From an uncultured Prevotella sp. (GTDB taxonomy: Bacteria > Bacteroidota > Bacteroidia > Bacteroidales > Bacteroidaceae): a DNA stretch of 64,000 nt. The stretch spans positions 23,547-87,546 of the forward strand of contig URQS01000003.1 in NCBI GenBank assembly GCA_900550035.1, written 5' to 3'. The notes under the pieces were generated by a model. That model was not told where the DNA came from and made no database searches. It saw only the letters and a list, made by a program, of their open reading frames with translations. Positions 19,342-27,804 of the stretch are shown here, in pieces. Position 1 is the stretch's first letter; every line of letters begins with the position of its first letter. A program made the translations under genes and the position numbers.

Positions 19342-19845
19342 CTATGCGCTGTTGCGCCCTTTAATTGCTTGCTTTACGCCGTCGGTAAATGTAACCTCGC
19401 CTGTTTTCCCGCAGGCGATATTATAGTTTGCGCCTATTTCTATGTACTTTATCAGCGACACACCAGCCCCGAGGTTTACGCTGAAAGTAGATTTCTTAAG
19501 TTGCCAAGTGGCTTCATCGAAAATCTTCTTGTCCTTGTCGCCAACGTTGAAACCAAACTGAGGGCCTGCTGCAAAATAAATGCTTGCCAGACTGCCGAGC
19601 CCTATGCCATAGCGCAGGTTTATGGGGATGTTTATTGCTTGCTGCTTCAATGTCTCCTTGCCATCGTTCTCTTTTGCATCACTTACTTTGGCCGAACGTT
19701 GGTCGTAAAGTGCTGCAATGTCGATGCCAAGCCCTATAAGAGGAAGTGAGAATTTAAGAGTGGGACCGATAAAAAAGCCAGTCTGGTTGGAAGAATCGAA
19801 TACTTTCTTGTCTATTGACATGTCGGAAACGTTGTGGCCGCGTTG
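19342..19845 (-). pseudogene. N-terminally truncated outer-membrane beta-barrel (porin-like) gene
   Basis: Reading on the - strand, the frame becomes open at 19845 with ...HNVSDMSIDKKVFDSSNQ, then TGFFIGPTLKFSLP and GLGIDIAALYDQR, and ends as a small beta-barrel (strands of alternating hydrophobic residues, closing with YNIACGKTGEVTF). Full-length members of this porin-like family begin with a signal peptide and a KxGLN segment about 25-30 residues earlier; both are missing. The only ATG (19821) would give a barrel without a signal, which could not reach the outer membrane. It lies at the point where base composition changes, so it is probably the broken end of a rearrangement. Confidence 0.7.
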
Positions 19846-19952
19846 TTAAGGTTGCTTGTCATTATAATCTGTTTGCTCAGATAAGGTGCTATGTCATCAT
19901 ATCTGATCCAGAACAAGGGGTAAGACAGTGACACATCGCCTTTTTTATTGAG
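19812..19952 (-). other. Open 46-codon tail after the sulfatase stop codon, origin unknown
   Basis: Directly after the TAA of the sulfatase gene, the same frame stays open for 46 codons (LNKKGDVSLSYPLFWIRYDD..., ending TTFPTCQ) until it stops inside the porin fragment. It reads like natural protein with aromatic and charged residues, not like random sequence, but I do not recognise it. It may be the 3' end of another gene joined here by a rearrangement. Confidence 0.35.
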
Positions 19953-21797
19953 TTACTTGAAAAAGCGGTTCAGTTGCTTCATAGCCTTGTCAAACTGCTT
20001 GGCAGGCAACACATAGTTTTTCACAGGATTCATCTTGGCATCATAGACATCGAGGGATCCCTGGGCTGTCTTCTCCAGAATACTGTCCTTCCCTATAATG
20101 AAAGCATAGTTCAGATTGCTTCCCACCACATGCCACAGACGCGGAGTCTTATCGGTCATCAGCCGCCCCATAGAATAGTCGTCTGTAGGATTCTTCACAC
20201 CCAGATATTCCTTCATCAACGTAGGAACCATGTCATAATGAGTAGTACGATGTGTGTACTTATGTGCCTGTTGTCCAGGAACATGCCATATCATTGGCAC
20301 TCCTATCTGATGAACTGAAAAATTGCTGTTATGTCCCCAGTAGTTGCGATGATTCTCATTGAACTCCTGGCTATGGTCGCCTGTCAGCACAACGATGGTA
20401 TTATCCATAAGTCCCTGTTTCTTCAAAGCCTCAAACACCTTGCCCAACAGCAAGTCGTCCTGATAGCAGGTGTTGCGATACAGGTTCCAGAAAGGAGTTG
20501 GATCCATATCGTTGTTAAGCTTGGTATAATCGGCAAACGCCCATGCTGGTTGGAAATGTTTGTTCTTGTCGGCTGGCAACTCAAAACTATGGGGTAGGTC
20601 GAAAAAGAGGAACGAGAAGAAAGGCTTTTTCTTGTCCTTTCTGCCTTCCATATCGGCAATAAACATATTGGCCACTCTCGTATCACGCTCCAAGGCAGTA
20701 TTGCCCTTGGTCTCGGTGTGTATGCCGGGCACACCTCCAAAGATAACTCTGCCAAAAGGAGGGTCTGCCCATGTAGCACTGGGATAAGTCTGAATGTCGT
20801 AGCCCAGAGCTTGCAGTCTGCGGATAAGCAATGGTTGGACACGAGCCGGCTCAAAACTCTCCCAATAATAGCACGACAAACCAAAGAAGAGGCTGAACAC
20901 ACCACTTCGCGTACCATTGCTGCCACTCACATGATTGGCAAACCATTGATTCTGTTCGGCAAACTGATAGGTATGAGGCATACATTCTGGAGTAAGTGCC
21001 CTGCGATTCCATGAATCTAACAAGATAACCACAATATTGGGCAGAGAATCGGGTTCCACCGTCTCAAGCTGATGTACGGGATACAGCAAGTCTGTACTCT
21101 GTCGACCACTGGTCTGCCCCACTCCTCTTGGCTGTTTGCAGCCCCATTTGAGCAACAAACCATTCGAGGTAGTAGGGAAATAATAAGGCAGCAAGGTGGC
21201 ACTCTTCATAACCGACTGATGCTGATAGAATGCAGCATAGATATGCCATAGATGAGCATAAAGTGTACAGCCTACGAAAATACCTGCCACCAACCAGACA
21301 TAAGCTTTCTTCCTCAACAGCCACACGCGATGTGACAGATACCATACGCCCACCACAATGGCGGCAACGATGGCAAAAAGTCCTGCCTCCTTGAGGTAAA
21401 GCAAGGCATCGAAGTTGAATATCTCGCCTGCTCCCTCACCGAAAACCATACTCAACACAAAACCATTGATATGGAAATGATAGATGGCATAGACCTGAGA
21501 GTTAAGATAGTTGAGCACACAGAGCAGCACCACGCCCACTATCTGCACAACCCTTGCTGTCTTGGGAAAACGACATAACAGCACAAGGAAGCCCAACAGA
21601 TAAGGCACCAAGGCAAACTGCGAGGCATGGCTCACACAGGATGCTGCAAAGAAAACCCATCCCTCAAAATCCATATAGTCGAGGATGGGACTACCCACGA
21701 TGTAGAAGCTAAACTGAATAGCTATCAATATTGTGGAAAAGGCATAAAACAAAAATCCTTGTTTCAGGCCATTTATCAATTGATTCTTATAAGTCAT
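19953..21797 (-). CDS. Inner-membrane sulfatase-fold protein with DUF3413-like N-terminus (YejM/LtaS-like)
   Basis: The frame extends upstream to 21863, but that would overlap the methyltransferase gene. The ATG at 21797 (MTYKNQLING...) leaves a normal 35-bp gap and is chosen. About five membrane helices (residues 10-180) are followed by a periplasmic alkaline-phosphatase-fold domain: PNIVVILLDSWNRR (metal-binding Asp), GSNGTRSGVF (catalytic Thr position) and VLTGDHSQEFNEN (metal-binding Asp-His). This is the layout of DUF3413/sulfatase proteins such as YejM, which has a role in outer-membrane lipid balance, and of phosphoglycerol or phosphoethanolamine transferases. The exact reaction cannot be decided. 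About 614 residues. Confidence 0.85.
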   Translation of the reverse strand: MTYKNQLINGLKQGFLFYAFSTILIAIQFSFYIVGSPILDYMDFEGWVFFAASCVSHASQFALVPYLLGFLVLLCRFPKTARVVQIVGVVLLCVLNYLNSQVYAIYHFHINGFVLSMVFGEGAGEIFNFDALLYLKEAGLFAIVAAIVVGVWYLSHRVWLLRKKAYVWLVAGIFVGCTLYAHLWHIYAAFYQHQSVMKSATLLPYYFPTTSNGLLLKWGCKQPRGVGQTSGRQSTDLLYPVHQLETVEPDSLPNIVVILLDSWNRRALTPECMPHTYQFAEQNQWFANHVSGSNGTRSGVFSLFFGLSCYYWESFEPARVQPLLIRRLQALGYDIQTYPSATWADPPFGRVIFGGVPGIHTETKGNTALERDTRVANMFIADMEGRKDKKKPFFSFLFFDLPHSFELPADKNKHFQPAWAFADYTKLNNDMDPTPFWNLYRNTCYQDDLLLGKVFEALKKQGLMDNTIVVLTGDHSQEFNENHRNYWGHNSNFSVHQIGVPMIWHVPGQQAHKYTHRTTHYDMVPTLMKEYLGVKNPTDDYSMGRLMTDKTPRLWHVVGSNLNYAFIIGKDSILEKTAQGSLDVYDAKMNPVKNYVLPAKQFDKAMKQLNRFFK

Positions 21798-21832
21798 ATT
21801 TAGGTAAAAAACTTTTTTTCTTCCAAACTTGT

Positions 21833-22375
21833 CTATAGCTTCAGGAGTTTGGCAAACTCCCATACCACGATTCCTGCTGTAACGCTGACATTGAGCGAGT
21901 GCTTGGTGCCAAACTGAGGTATCTCAAGGCAACCGTCACTCATGTCTACCACATTCTGCTTCACCCCTTTTACCTCGTTGCCGAAAATAACGGCATAGCC
22001 TGTAGAGTGTGAAGTATTATGAGCATCAGGGAGATTCTGCAGTTTGGTGGAGCCTTCCACCTGCTCAATGCTATATACAAAATAGCCTTTCTCTTTCAAT
22101 TTCTCCACAGCTTCCTCGGTGGTCTTGAAGTATTCCCAGTCTACGCTGTCCTCTCCGCCAAGAGCTGTCTTATGTATTTCTGCATTAGGAGGCGTAGCGG
22201 TAATACCGCACAGATAAACACCCTCTACCCTGAAGGCATCGCATGAACGAAACACACTTCCCACATTATACAAAGAGCGTACATCATCGAGAACCACTAT
22301 CAGGGGCAGTTTCTCTGCTTCCTTGAACTCCTCCAGCGTGAGGCGGTTCATCTCTATCGTTCTTAACTTACGCAT
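21833..22375 (-). CDS. SpoU/TrmH-family RNA 2'-O-methyltransferase
   Basis: 180 residues, cytoplasmic. The SPOUT motifs are clear: motif 1 in VVLDDVRSLYNVGSVFRSCDAF, motif 2 in YAVIFGNEVKGV (limits given approximately) and motif 3 in IPQFGTKHSLNVSVTAGIVVWE, where the trefoil knot binds S-adenosylmethionine. It is shorter than RlmB-like enzymes because the N-terminal L30-like substrate domain is missing, as in many Bacteroidota homologues. The target RNA cannot be told. The start overlaps the 3' end of sufE by eight bases, showing translational coupling. Confidence 0.9.
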   Translation of the reverse strand: MRKLRTIEMNRLTLEEFKEAEKLPLIVVLDDVRSLYNVGSVFRSCDAFRVEGVYLCGITATPPNAEIHKTALGGEDSVDWEYFKTTEEAVEKLKEKGYFVYSIEQVEGSTKLQNLPDAHNTSHSTGYAVIFGNEVKGVKQNVVDMSDGCLEIPQFGTKHSLNVSVTAGIVVWEFAKLLKL

Positions 22376-22805
22376 TTCCCTCTGCTTCCTTTGTTTTATA
22401 GGCCAAGGCGTACATACGTATCTGCTTGATCATGGCCAAGAGACCGTTGCTGCGTGTAGGACTCAAGTGATCTTTCAGACCTATCTTCTCTACAAAATAC
22501 AGGTCGGCATCCATGATTTCAGAAGGAGTATGACCGCTCAACACACGTATCAAAAGGGCTATAATGCCTTTTACGATGAGCGCATCGCTGTCGGCTGTGA
22601 AGACAAGTTTACCGTCCTTATAGTCACATTGCAGCCACACACGGCTCTGACAGCCGTCGATTAAGTTCTGCTCGTTCTTGTATTTCTCGTCGAGAGGAGC
22701 CAGTTCGTTGCCCAAGTCTATGAGCATCTGATACTTGTCCATCCAGTCGGTAAAGTCCTGAAACTCCTCTACTACCTCGTCCTGCAATTCGTTGATTGTC
22801 GCCAT
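22368..22805 (-). CDS. sufE: Cysteine desulfuration protein SufE
   Basis: 145 residues. SufE accepts sulfur from the desulfurase SufS on a conserved Cys, here Cys52 in LIDGCQSRVW, and passes it to the SUF scaffold for Fe-S cluster assembly. WMDKYQMLIDLG, LAPLDEKYK and the C-terminal LSPTRSNGLLAMIKQIR are all family signatures. It lies between the U32 peptidase gene (TAATG overlap of one base) and the methyltransferase gene, so the three form one operon; no suf cluster genes are nearby. Confidence 0.95.
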   Translation of the reverse strand: MATINELQDEVVEEFQDFTDWMDKYQMLIDLGNELAPLDEKYKNEQNLIDGCQSRVWLQCDYKDGKLVFTADSDALIVKGIIALLIRVLSGHTPSEIMDADLYFVEKIGLKDHLSPTRSNGLLAMIKQIRMYALAYKTKEAEGNA

Positions 22806-24070
22806 TATTTTATCTCCTTTATTTCGTTTACTGTTATCAGTTTATATAGTTTGTCATTAGGGCGCACCTTGCCAGGCACAGGGATAGAAACTCTCCAGCC
22901 CTGCTTGGCCACCTCTACAGGCTTCAGCTCATAGCGTATCTCATCGGCATTGAGATACATCACACCTGTGGTGTTGCCCGTAATGAGCAGTTTCTGTCCC
23001 TGCTCTATCTCAGAAGCCTCTATAGCCACCTCTGCCACACCAAGCTTGGAGAAGTATTTCATCACCTTGCCCACGAGCACCTTCTTCTCAGTAGCTACAG
23101 AGCCATAGTGCTTGTTCCATTCGCCAAGAGTCTGTCCCTGGTAATATCCGTCCCAGAAACCACGATTGAAGACAGTAGCCAACTTCTCGTCCCAGGCATC
23201 CTTCTTCTCCTCGGTAAAGGTTCCGTCGAGCACAGAGGCAATAGCCTCCTTGTAGCATTTCACTACGGTGTATACATATTCTGCACCACGTGCACGTCCC
23301 TCTATCTTGAACACACGCACACCTGCATCCATCATACGGTCGATGAAACGTATGGTCTTCAGATCTTTAGGACTCATCACATACTTGTTGTCTATCTCGA
23401 GCTGATTGCCTGTTTCATTGTCTGTAACCGTATAGCTTCGACGACATATCTGCACACACTCTCCTCGGTTGGCAGAACGGTTGGCATTGGCAAGACTCAT
23501 ATAGCACTTGCCCGATACAGCCATGCACAAAGCACCATGACAGAACATTTCTATCCTTATCTTCTTGCCCATAGGGCCGCAGATGTTCTGGCGTTCTATC
23601 TCTTCATGGATATGCTTCACCTGGTCCATATTCAGTTCGCGTGCCAATACAGACACATCAGCAAAACGGGCATAGAACTTCAGCGCCTCGGTATTGGAGA
23701 TGTTGAGCTGGGTAGAAAGGTGTACCTCCTCTCCTACCTCATTACAGTAGGCCATGACAGCCACATCGCTGGCTATAACAGCCGAGATGCCTGCCTCCTT
23801 GGCTGCATCAATGATTTCTTTCATCGTAGCAATATCGTCATCATATATCACAGTATTTACCGTCAGATATGTCTTGATGCCGTGTTCATTGCAGGTGGCT
23901 GCTATTTCGCGCAGGTCGTCGATGGTAAAATGGTTGGCAGAGTGTGAACGCATATTCAACTTGCCAATACCGAAGTATACCGAGTCTGCACCAGCCTGTA
24001 TGGCAGCAGCCAACGACTCGCGTGAGCCTACTGGTGCCATGACTTCAAATTCGTTAATACTTGTATTCAT
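22805..24070 (-). CDS. U32-family peptidase (collagenase-like / tRNA hydroxylation TrhP-like)
   Basis: 421 residues. The barrel starts with EVMAPVGSRESLAAAIQAGADSVYFG (given in pieces: APVGSRESL and AGADSVYFG), followed by YLTVNTVIYDDD. The Cys cluster typical of U32 appears in FCHGALCMAVSGKCYMS and RGECVQICRRSY. The C-terminal beta-barrel domain is present (residues about 335-421). U32 proteins of this length include TrhP/YegQ-type proteins that take part in 5-hydroxyuridine formation in tRNA and probably bind an Fe-S cluster, so a neighbour like sufE makes sense. It is the first gene of the operon. Confidence 0.9.
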   Translation of the reverse strand: MNTSINEFEVMAPVGSRESLAAAIQAGADSVYFGIGKLNMRSHSANHFTIDDLREIAATCNEHGIKTYLTVNTVIYDDDIATMKEIIDAAKEAGISAVIASDVAVMAYCNEVGEEVHLSTQLNISNTEALKFYARFADVSVLARELNMDQVKHIHEEIERQNICGPMGKKIRIEMFCHGALCMAVSGKCYMSLANANRSANRGECVQICRRSYTVTDNETGNQLEIDNKYVMSPKDLKTIRFIDRMMDAGVRVFKIEGRARGAEYVYTVVKCYKEAIASVLDGTFTEEKKDAWDEKLATVFNRGFWDGYYQGQTLGEWNKHYGSVATEKKVLVGKVMKYFSKLGVAEVAIEASEIEQGQKLLITGNTTGVMYLNADEIRYELKPVEVAKQGWRVSIPVPGKVRPNDKLYKLITVNEIKEIK

Positions 24071-24095
24071 GAATCTATTTTCGTAATTATGGGTG

Positions 24096-24103
24096 CAAAG
24101 TTA
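24096..24103 (-). promoter_or_regulatory. Bacteroidota -7 box of the U32-sufE-SpoU operon
   Basis: On the - strand the sequence reads TAACTTTGCA, a match to TAnnTTTG, 26 bp upstream of the U32 ATG. An exact -33 TTTG is not evident. Confidence 0.6.
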
Positions 24104-24240
24104 AGCAAAAAATATCCGTTAGCGCAAGTTTTCATAAAGATTATTAAAACCAAGCCAGTTTTTTGCCATAAACTTGCTTGGTTCCTATCGTTTTCTTACT
24201 TTCACAAGTAACAATTATCAATATCTATTTATGGAGGGAA

Positions 24241-25989
24241 TTACTTCAAATGCTGGATATAATCATCAAAATCCTTGGCACTTCCATCTTTATTACATAG
24301 CTTCTTCAACATTCTTTTGCGCGACATGCATATGTCGGACAATGTACATTTCATGAAGTTACTGATGGTAGAGGGAGAGAAATGCAACCTTGTAAGCAAA
24401 CAAATGTGATATTCCTTTTCGTTTAGCTTCAGCTTGATATTGGTCAATGCGGGTATCACCTCTTCTATGGTTTCTTCTAGATTATCCCAAGTTTCGTCTG
24501 TAACTACTTCCTTCGGATGATACTCTACATAGGCTAGTTTCTTATATATAAATGTATCTTTCAATTGCTTGTTTACCTCTACGAGATTACGTCCAAAATG
24601 AATGTTTTCATATTGATCTATCTCATTTTGTAGATTTTCTATGATGGCCTCTTTTTCTTTAATGAGAGCTGCGATTTTCGTTTCATTCAAATTTTGCAGA
24701 TTAGCCAATTCAGCCTTTGTTGTTTGCAATTTTTGAATACTGGCGTTATATAGGCGTTGAGCCACTCTAAGTTTATGGTTTCTTTTTCTTATGTTTTTTC
24801 TATAAATACAAACAGCCAACAACAAAACCAAGAAACAGCCTATAATGATAAGGTACATTGTGTTTAGTCTCTGCCGTGCCCTATGTTCTGACTCATTTGC
24901 CAGCTTCTGATTTCTACTATAGTCATACATCGCCTGCATTTGCTGCAACTGGGTATTTCTTGTTTCTATTAAATCAGAATCATTATATTCAGAGCTTAAT
25001 AGAGCATATTTTGCAGCTAAAGCAAAGTTATTTACCTTTAAGTAATATTTTGCTAATCCTTTTGTGGCATCACATTTATTACTATATGATATAGCTAAAC
25101 TAAAGCTATTTTGAAAACTTGCATAAGCAGAATCTAACTGATTATCAAATAAATAAAACAAACCTTGATTATATAGTAAATATGCATTTGAATCTTCATA
25201 ATTAGAATTACCTGTAAAATTTGTCTTCTTATATACATCAAAAGCCTCTTTTGCTTTTGGGTAATTATTTATTTTGATATAATATGGATAATTTGAACTA
25301 AAAGCAAGCTTAGCATAATAATTATAACCATGTTTACGAAATAAATTGGCAACATGAAGGTTACAAGATATTACAGTATCATTTGAATCTAAATCGATAT
25401 AAGAATTCATATAACATAATAAAGCGTTTAAGGTGTCTTTAGCCATATAGGCATATTTTGTAGCTTTATTATATGCAAAAAGTTCTTGGCTAAATAAGTG
25501 TTGTTTTTCAAATAAAACTCCCATCTGTCCATACACTCTATATAGGGTAGCATAGTCACAATCTTGACTAGTAGTATCAGCCTGTTCAGTAGCCTTATTA
25601 TAATATTCCAAAGCCATAGGGGCTTCATGTAGGTCACGATATACACATCCTAGTATATAATAAGCAAGCATCAGGTCATTGGAGGTGCCATGGTCCTCGT
25701 AATAAGCTACCACATTTTTCATAATACTGTCTGAAGTAAAAGGAATATCAGCCTTGTTCATTGCTTTATGATAGAGCAACTGGTAGCGCATACGTTGGGC
25801 TTTAGAAAAGTCGTTTAGTTGTGGTTTAACTTTATCCAATAGTTTAATGGCTACTTTTGCCGAATTATCATCAACATTCATGATACTGTCAGCTCGCTGC
25901 AACAAGCAATCATATTGTTTGTCGCCATGACAACCAACAAATATTGGGAAGAATATGATTGCAAAGAGTAATAACGGTAATTTCTTCAT
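24241..25989 (-). CDS. TPR lipoprotein/membrane regulator with C-terminal helix-turn-helix-like domain
   Basis: The ATG at 25989 gives MKKLPLLLFAIIFF...FVGCHG, a signal with a lipobox or first membrane anchor; the open frame 13 codons longer lacks such logic. Residues about 25-360 are TPR-type helical pairs (ILGCVYRDLHEAPMALEYY, YRVYGQMGVLF, LYNQGLFYLFDNQLDSAYASF; each 19 or fewer residues). One transmembrane helix (YLIIIGCFLVLLLAVCIY) is followed by a cytoplasmic coiled coil (about 410-470) and a domain reading NEKEYHICLLTRLHFSPSTI...SRKRMLKKL, resembling a LuxR-like helix-turn-helix. Such proteins are common in Bacteroidota and are thought to link envelope signals to transcription. It faces the small exported-protein cluster at 26.2 kb and is a good candidate for its regulator. 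Confidence 0.75.
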   Translation of the reverse strand: MKKLPLLLFAIIFFPIFVGCHGDKQYDCLLQRADSIMNVDDNSAKVAIKLLDKVKPQLNDFSKAQRMRYQLLYHKAMNKADIPFTSDSIMKNVVAYYEDHGTSNDLMLAYYILGCVYRDLHEAPMALEYYNKATEQADTTSQDCDYATLYRVYGQMGVLFEKQHLFSQELFAYNKATKYAYMAKDTLNALLCYMNSYIDLDSNDTVISCNLHVANLFRKHGYNYYAKLAFSSNYPYYIKINNYPKAKEAFDVYKKTNFTGNSNYEDSNAYLLYNQGLFYLFDNQLDSAYASFQNSFSLAISYSNKCDATKGLAKYYLKVNNFALAAKYALLSSEYNDSDLIETRNTQLQQMQAMYDYSRNQKLANESEHRARQRLNTMYLIIIGCFLVLLLAVCIYRKNIRKRNHKLRVAQRLYNASIQKLQTTKAELANLQNLNETKIAALIKEKEAIIENLQNEIDQYENIHFGRNLVEVNKQLKDTFIYKKLAYVEYHPKEVVTDETWDNLEETIEEVIPALTNIKLKLNEKEYHICLLTRLHFSPSTISNFMKCTLSDICMSRKRMLKKLCNKDGSAKDFDDYIQHLK

Positions 25990-26014
25990 CTCTCTATAAG
26001 TAAGTATGTTTCTG

Positions 26015-26046
26015 CAAAGGTAACACAATTATCTGAAAATGACAAA
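26015..26046 (-). promoter_or_regulatory. Promoter of the TPR regulator gene
   Basis: On the - strand TTTG (26043-26046), 20 bases, then TACCTTTG (26015-26022): a complete Bacteroidota promoter 25 bp before the chosen ATG, which also supports that start. Confidence 0.75.
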
Positions 26047-26227
26047 TAGATGTTATTATTTTTCTATTAGAAAACTATATCTCAGCTTTAAATTAAATGG
26101 CAAATACCTTCTTGTTGAGTTTTGTTAATTATTTACAATTAGTTAATTTACAGATACTTAAAAAAACTTGTGAATTCTTGTTAACTTTTTGTCATCTATT
26201 TACAAGTCTTTTTCAGAAAACAAGTAG

Positions 26228-26235
26228 TACCTTTG
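26228..26235 (+). promoter_or_regulatory. -7 box of the small exported-protein cluster
   Basis: TACCTTTG followed by CACC, 29 bp before the ATG at 26265, in a very AT-rich divergent region. I see no exact -33 TTTG at the normal distance, so activation by a regulator is possible. Confidence 0.6.
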
Positions 26236-26264
26236 CACCATAAATTTTAAATTAAGTCATCAAC

Positions 26265-26613
26265 ATGAAAAAAGTAATTTATTTATTGCTAATCGGGGGG
26301 GGCAATATTTATTTGCCCTCACCAAAGTAAAGCTGAACCGTATTATTTGGCACGTAGCTTTGATCATCATCATCAAAGCATTCCATCAAATAGCAAGGCT
26401 CCAGCCCGTCCTGTGTGCATAGACATTACAGCTAATGTAATTACAGTACCGGAACAATTAGTAGGTTATACGCTAACTCTATCAAATGGAGAAGATTGTT
26501 GCACCTATTATGTTACAGACACAATGCTATCCATTCCACAAGGAATAAGTGGTGAATATGAATTGACCATTACAAATGGCAACATTTGTTATCAAGGTAA
26601 AGTTGAAATATAA
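26265..26613 (+). pseudogene. Small secreted DUF3244-like protein, frameshifted at a G8 tract
   Basis: The ATG at 26265 begins a signal peptide (MKKVIYLLLIGG) but the frame stops after 21 codons. Reading seven instead of eight G at 26295-26302 restores one frame of about 115 residues: signal peptide ...IGGAIFICPHQSKA, a short linker with SFDHHHQSIPSNS, and a single Ig-like beta domain (PVCIDITANVITVPEQL, TYYVTDTMLSIPQGISGEYE, ITNGNICYQGKVEI). This resembles the small exported DUF3244 proteins of Bacteroidales. The eight-G run could be a phase-variable switch, a sequencing error or a fresh mutation. The gene faces the TPR regulator and precedes the lipoprotein gene. Confidence 0.65.
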
Positions 26614-26676
26614 GCACTTTGGCTATTTAACACTTATAGTAAATCGTATTAATTATTAAAATTAAAAACTAAAAAG

Positions 26677-27309
26677 ATGAAAAAGCATTTATTTTCGCTA
26701 GCTATGTTGGTTGTAACAACAGTTACATTAGGTTCTTTATTTTTTACAAGTTGTTCTTCTGAAAATGACGAACAAACTATTAATGAAGAAAAAAGTAATT
26801 CAATGGACTTAGTTACAACCTTCTCAAAAGATGAATTTAATAAAAGTTTAAACAACGTATCACAATACATTAATTTAAAGACAAGAGGTTCTGATTATGA
26901 TGAAGCGGAAGCGGAAAAAGTTTTAGTGCCTTTTGTTGTTGATGGAAAAAACATACAAGCTCAACTGCTTGATGACAACACTCTGACTAAAGAACAACGA
27001 GACAGTATTAATCAGCTAACAGATAATGAATTAGCGATTTTATCTGTTGTCGCATATTCTTTATTAGAATCAAACGAACAAATTTTAACAAGAAGCTCAT
27101 ATATACTACAAAACAAAACTTTACATTGTATAGGGCAAGCATTAATGGGAGGGGGTTCTTTAACGGGTGGTCTCACATGGCAGTTTATTAGACGCGTTGG
27201 TACTAGAACTGTTTTAAGACTTGCATTAAGTTCATTTGGTGGAATGGTTGGAGGAGCTATTACAGCCGCTATGTATATAAACGATTATAACATATGTATG
27301 AGTCATTGA
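26677..27309 (+). CDS. Lipoprotein with a C-terminal hydrophobic glycine-zipper module, function unknown
   Basis: 210 residues. A lipoprotein signal ends at Cys26 (FFTSCSSEN). Residues about 30-140 are a charged, helical region with KTRGSDYDEAE and LTDNELAILSVVAYSLLE. The last 60 residues are very different: Cys151 (LHCIGQALMGGGS), two hydrophobic stretches rich in Gly and Ala (VLRLALSSFGGMVGGAITAAM, shown only in part here) and Cys207 four residues from the end. Two Cys flanking a hydrophobic hairpin with GxxxG spacing recall bacteriocin or membrane-active peptides, but I know no named family. It sits between the frameshifted small protein and a DUF1573 lipoprotein, in low-GC DNA. Confidence 0.6.
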   Translation: MKKHLFSLAMLVVTTVTLGSLFFTSCSSENDEQTINEEKSNSMDLVTTFSKDEFNKSLNNVSQYINLKTRGSDYDEAEAEKVLVPFVVDGKNIQAQLLDDNTLTKEQRDSINQLTDNELAILSVVAYSLLESNEQILTRSSYILQNKTLHCIGQALMGGGSLTGGLTWQFIRRVGTRTVLRLALSSFGGMVGGAITAAMYINDYNICMSH

Positions 27310-27397
27310 AATATCGTTATTTGATGAACTCTAATAAAAATATTCATGAAGTTACAAGAAAGTTAAGTCTTTCACGTAACTTCATTTTATAGAAATT

Positions 27398-27796
27398 ATG
27401 ATTAAACGAATTATCTTTTTAATATTTACAATAACTTTTTGTTCATGTAGTAGCAAAGAGGCTAAATTTAACAAAATGCTATATGCTACTTTTATAAAAA
27501 GTAATTCTAATATTTGGAATTTTGGATATATTAATACTACAAAAGGTTATATACGCCATTCTTTTGATTTTATAAATGAATCCAAAGACACGTTATACAT
27601 ATCTAATATACCTATTGGATGTAGTTGTTTATCTGCAGAGTTCTCCAAAAATATAATTTTGCCAAAATCAAAATTTTCAGTCAAAATATCTTATAATCCT
27701 TCAAATAAAAAAGGAATTACAAATCATAAAATAATGGTAATTTTTAATGAAGGAAAATACTATACATATGTTACTATAAAAGGATTTATAAAATAA
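27398..27796 (+). CDS. DUF1573-domain lipoprotein
   Basis: 132 residues. The signal ends with FCSCSSKEAK (lipobox Cys). The mature protein is a single Ig-like beta sandwich with the DUF1573 pattern: FDFINESKDTLYISNI, then PIGCSCLSAEFS with the conserved CxC, and KISYNPSNKKG. Proteins of this type are frequent in Bacteroidota and are exported; their role is not established. It follows the lipoprotein gene by 88 bp and the next membrane-protein gene begins 8 bp downstream, so all belong to one transcript. Confidence 0.78.
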   Translation: MIKRIIFLIFTITFCSCSSKEAKFNKMLYATFIKSNSNIWNFGYINTTKGYIRHSFDFINESKDTLYISNIPIGCSCLSAEFSKNIILPKSKFSVKISYNPSNKKGITNHKIMVIFNEGKYYTYVTIKGFIK

Positions 27797-27804
27797 AATA
27801 TTAT

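Noticed and set aside
23108..23947. A 279-codon + strand frame inside the U32 peptidase gene
   Set aside because: The U32 motifs and Cys clusters on the - strand are unmistakable; the other frame has no promoter or family.
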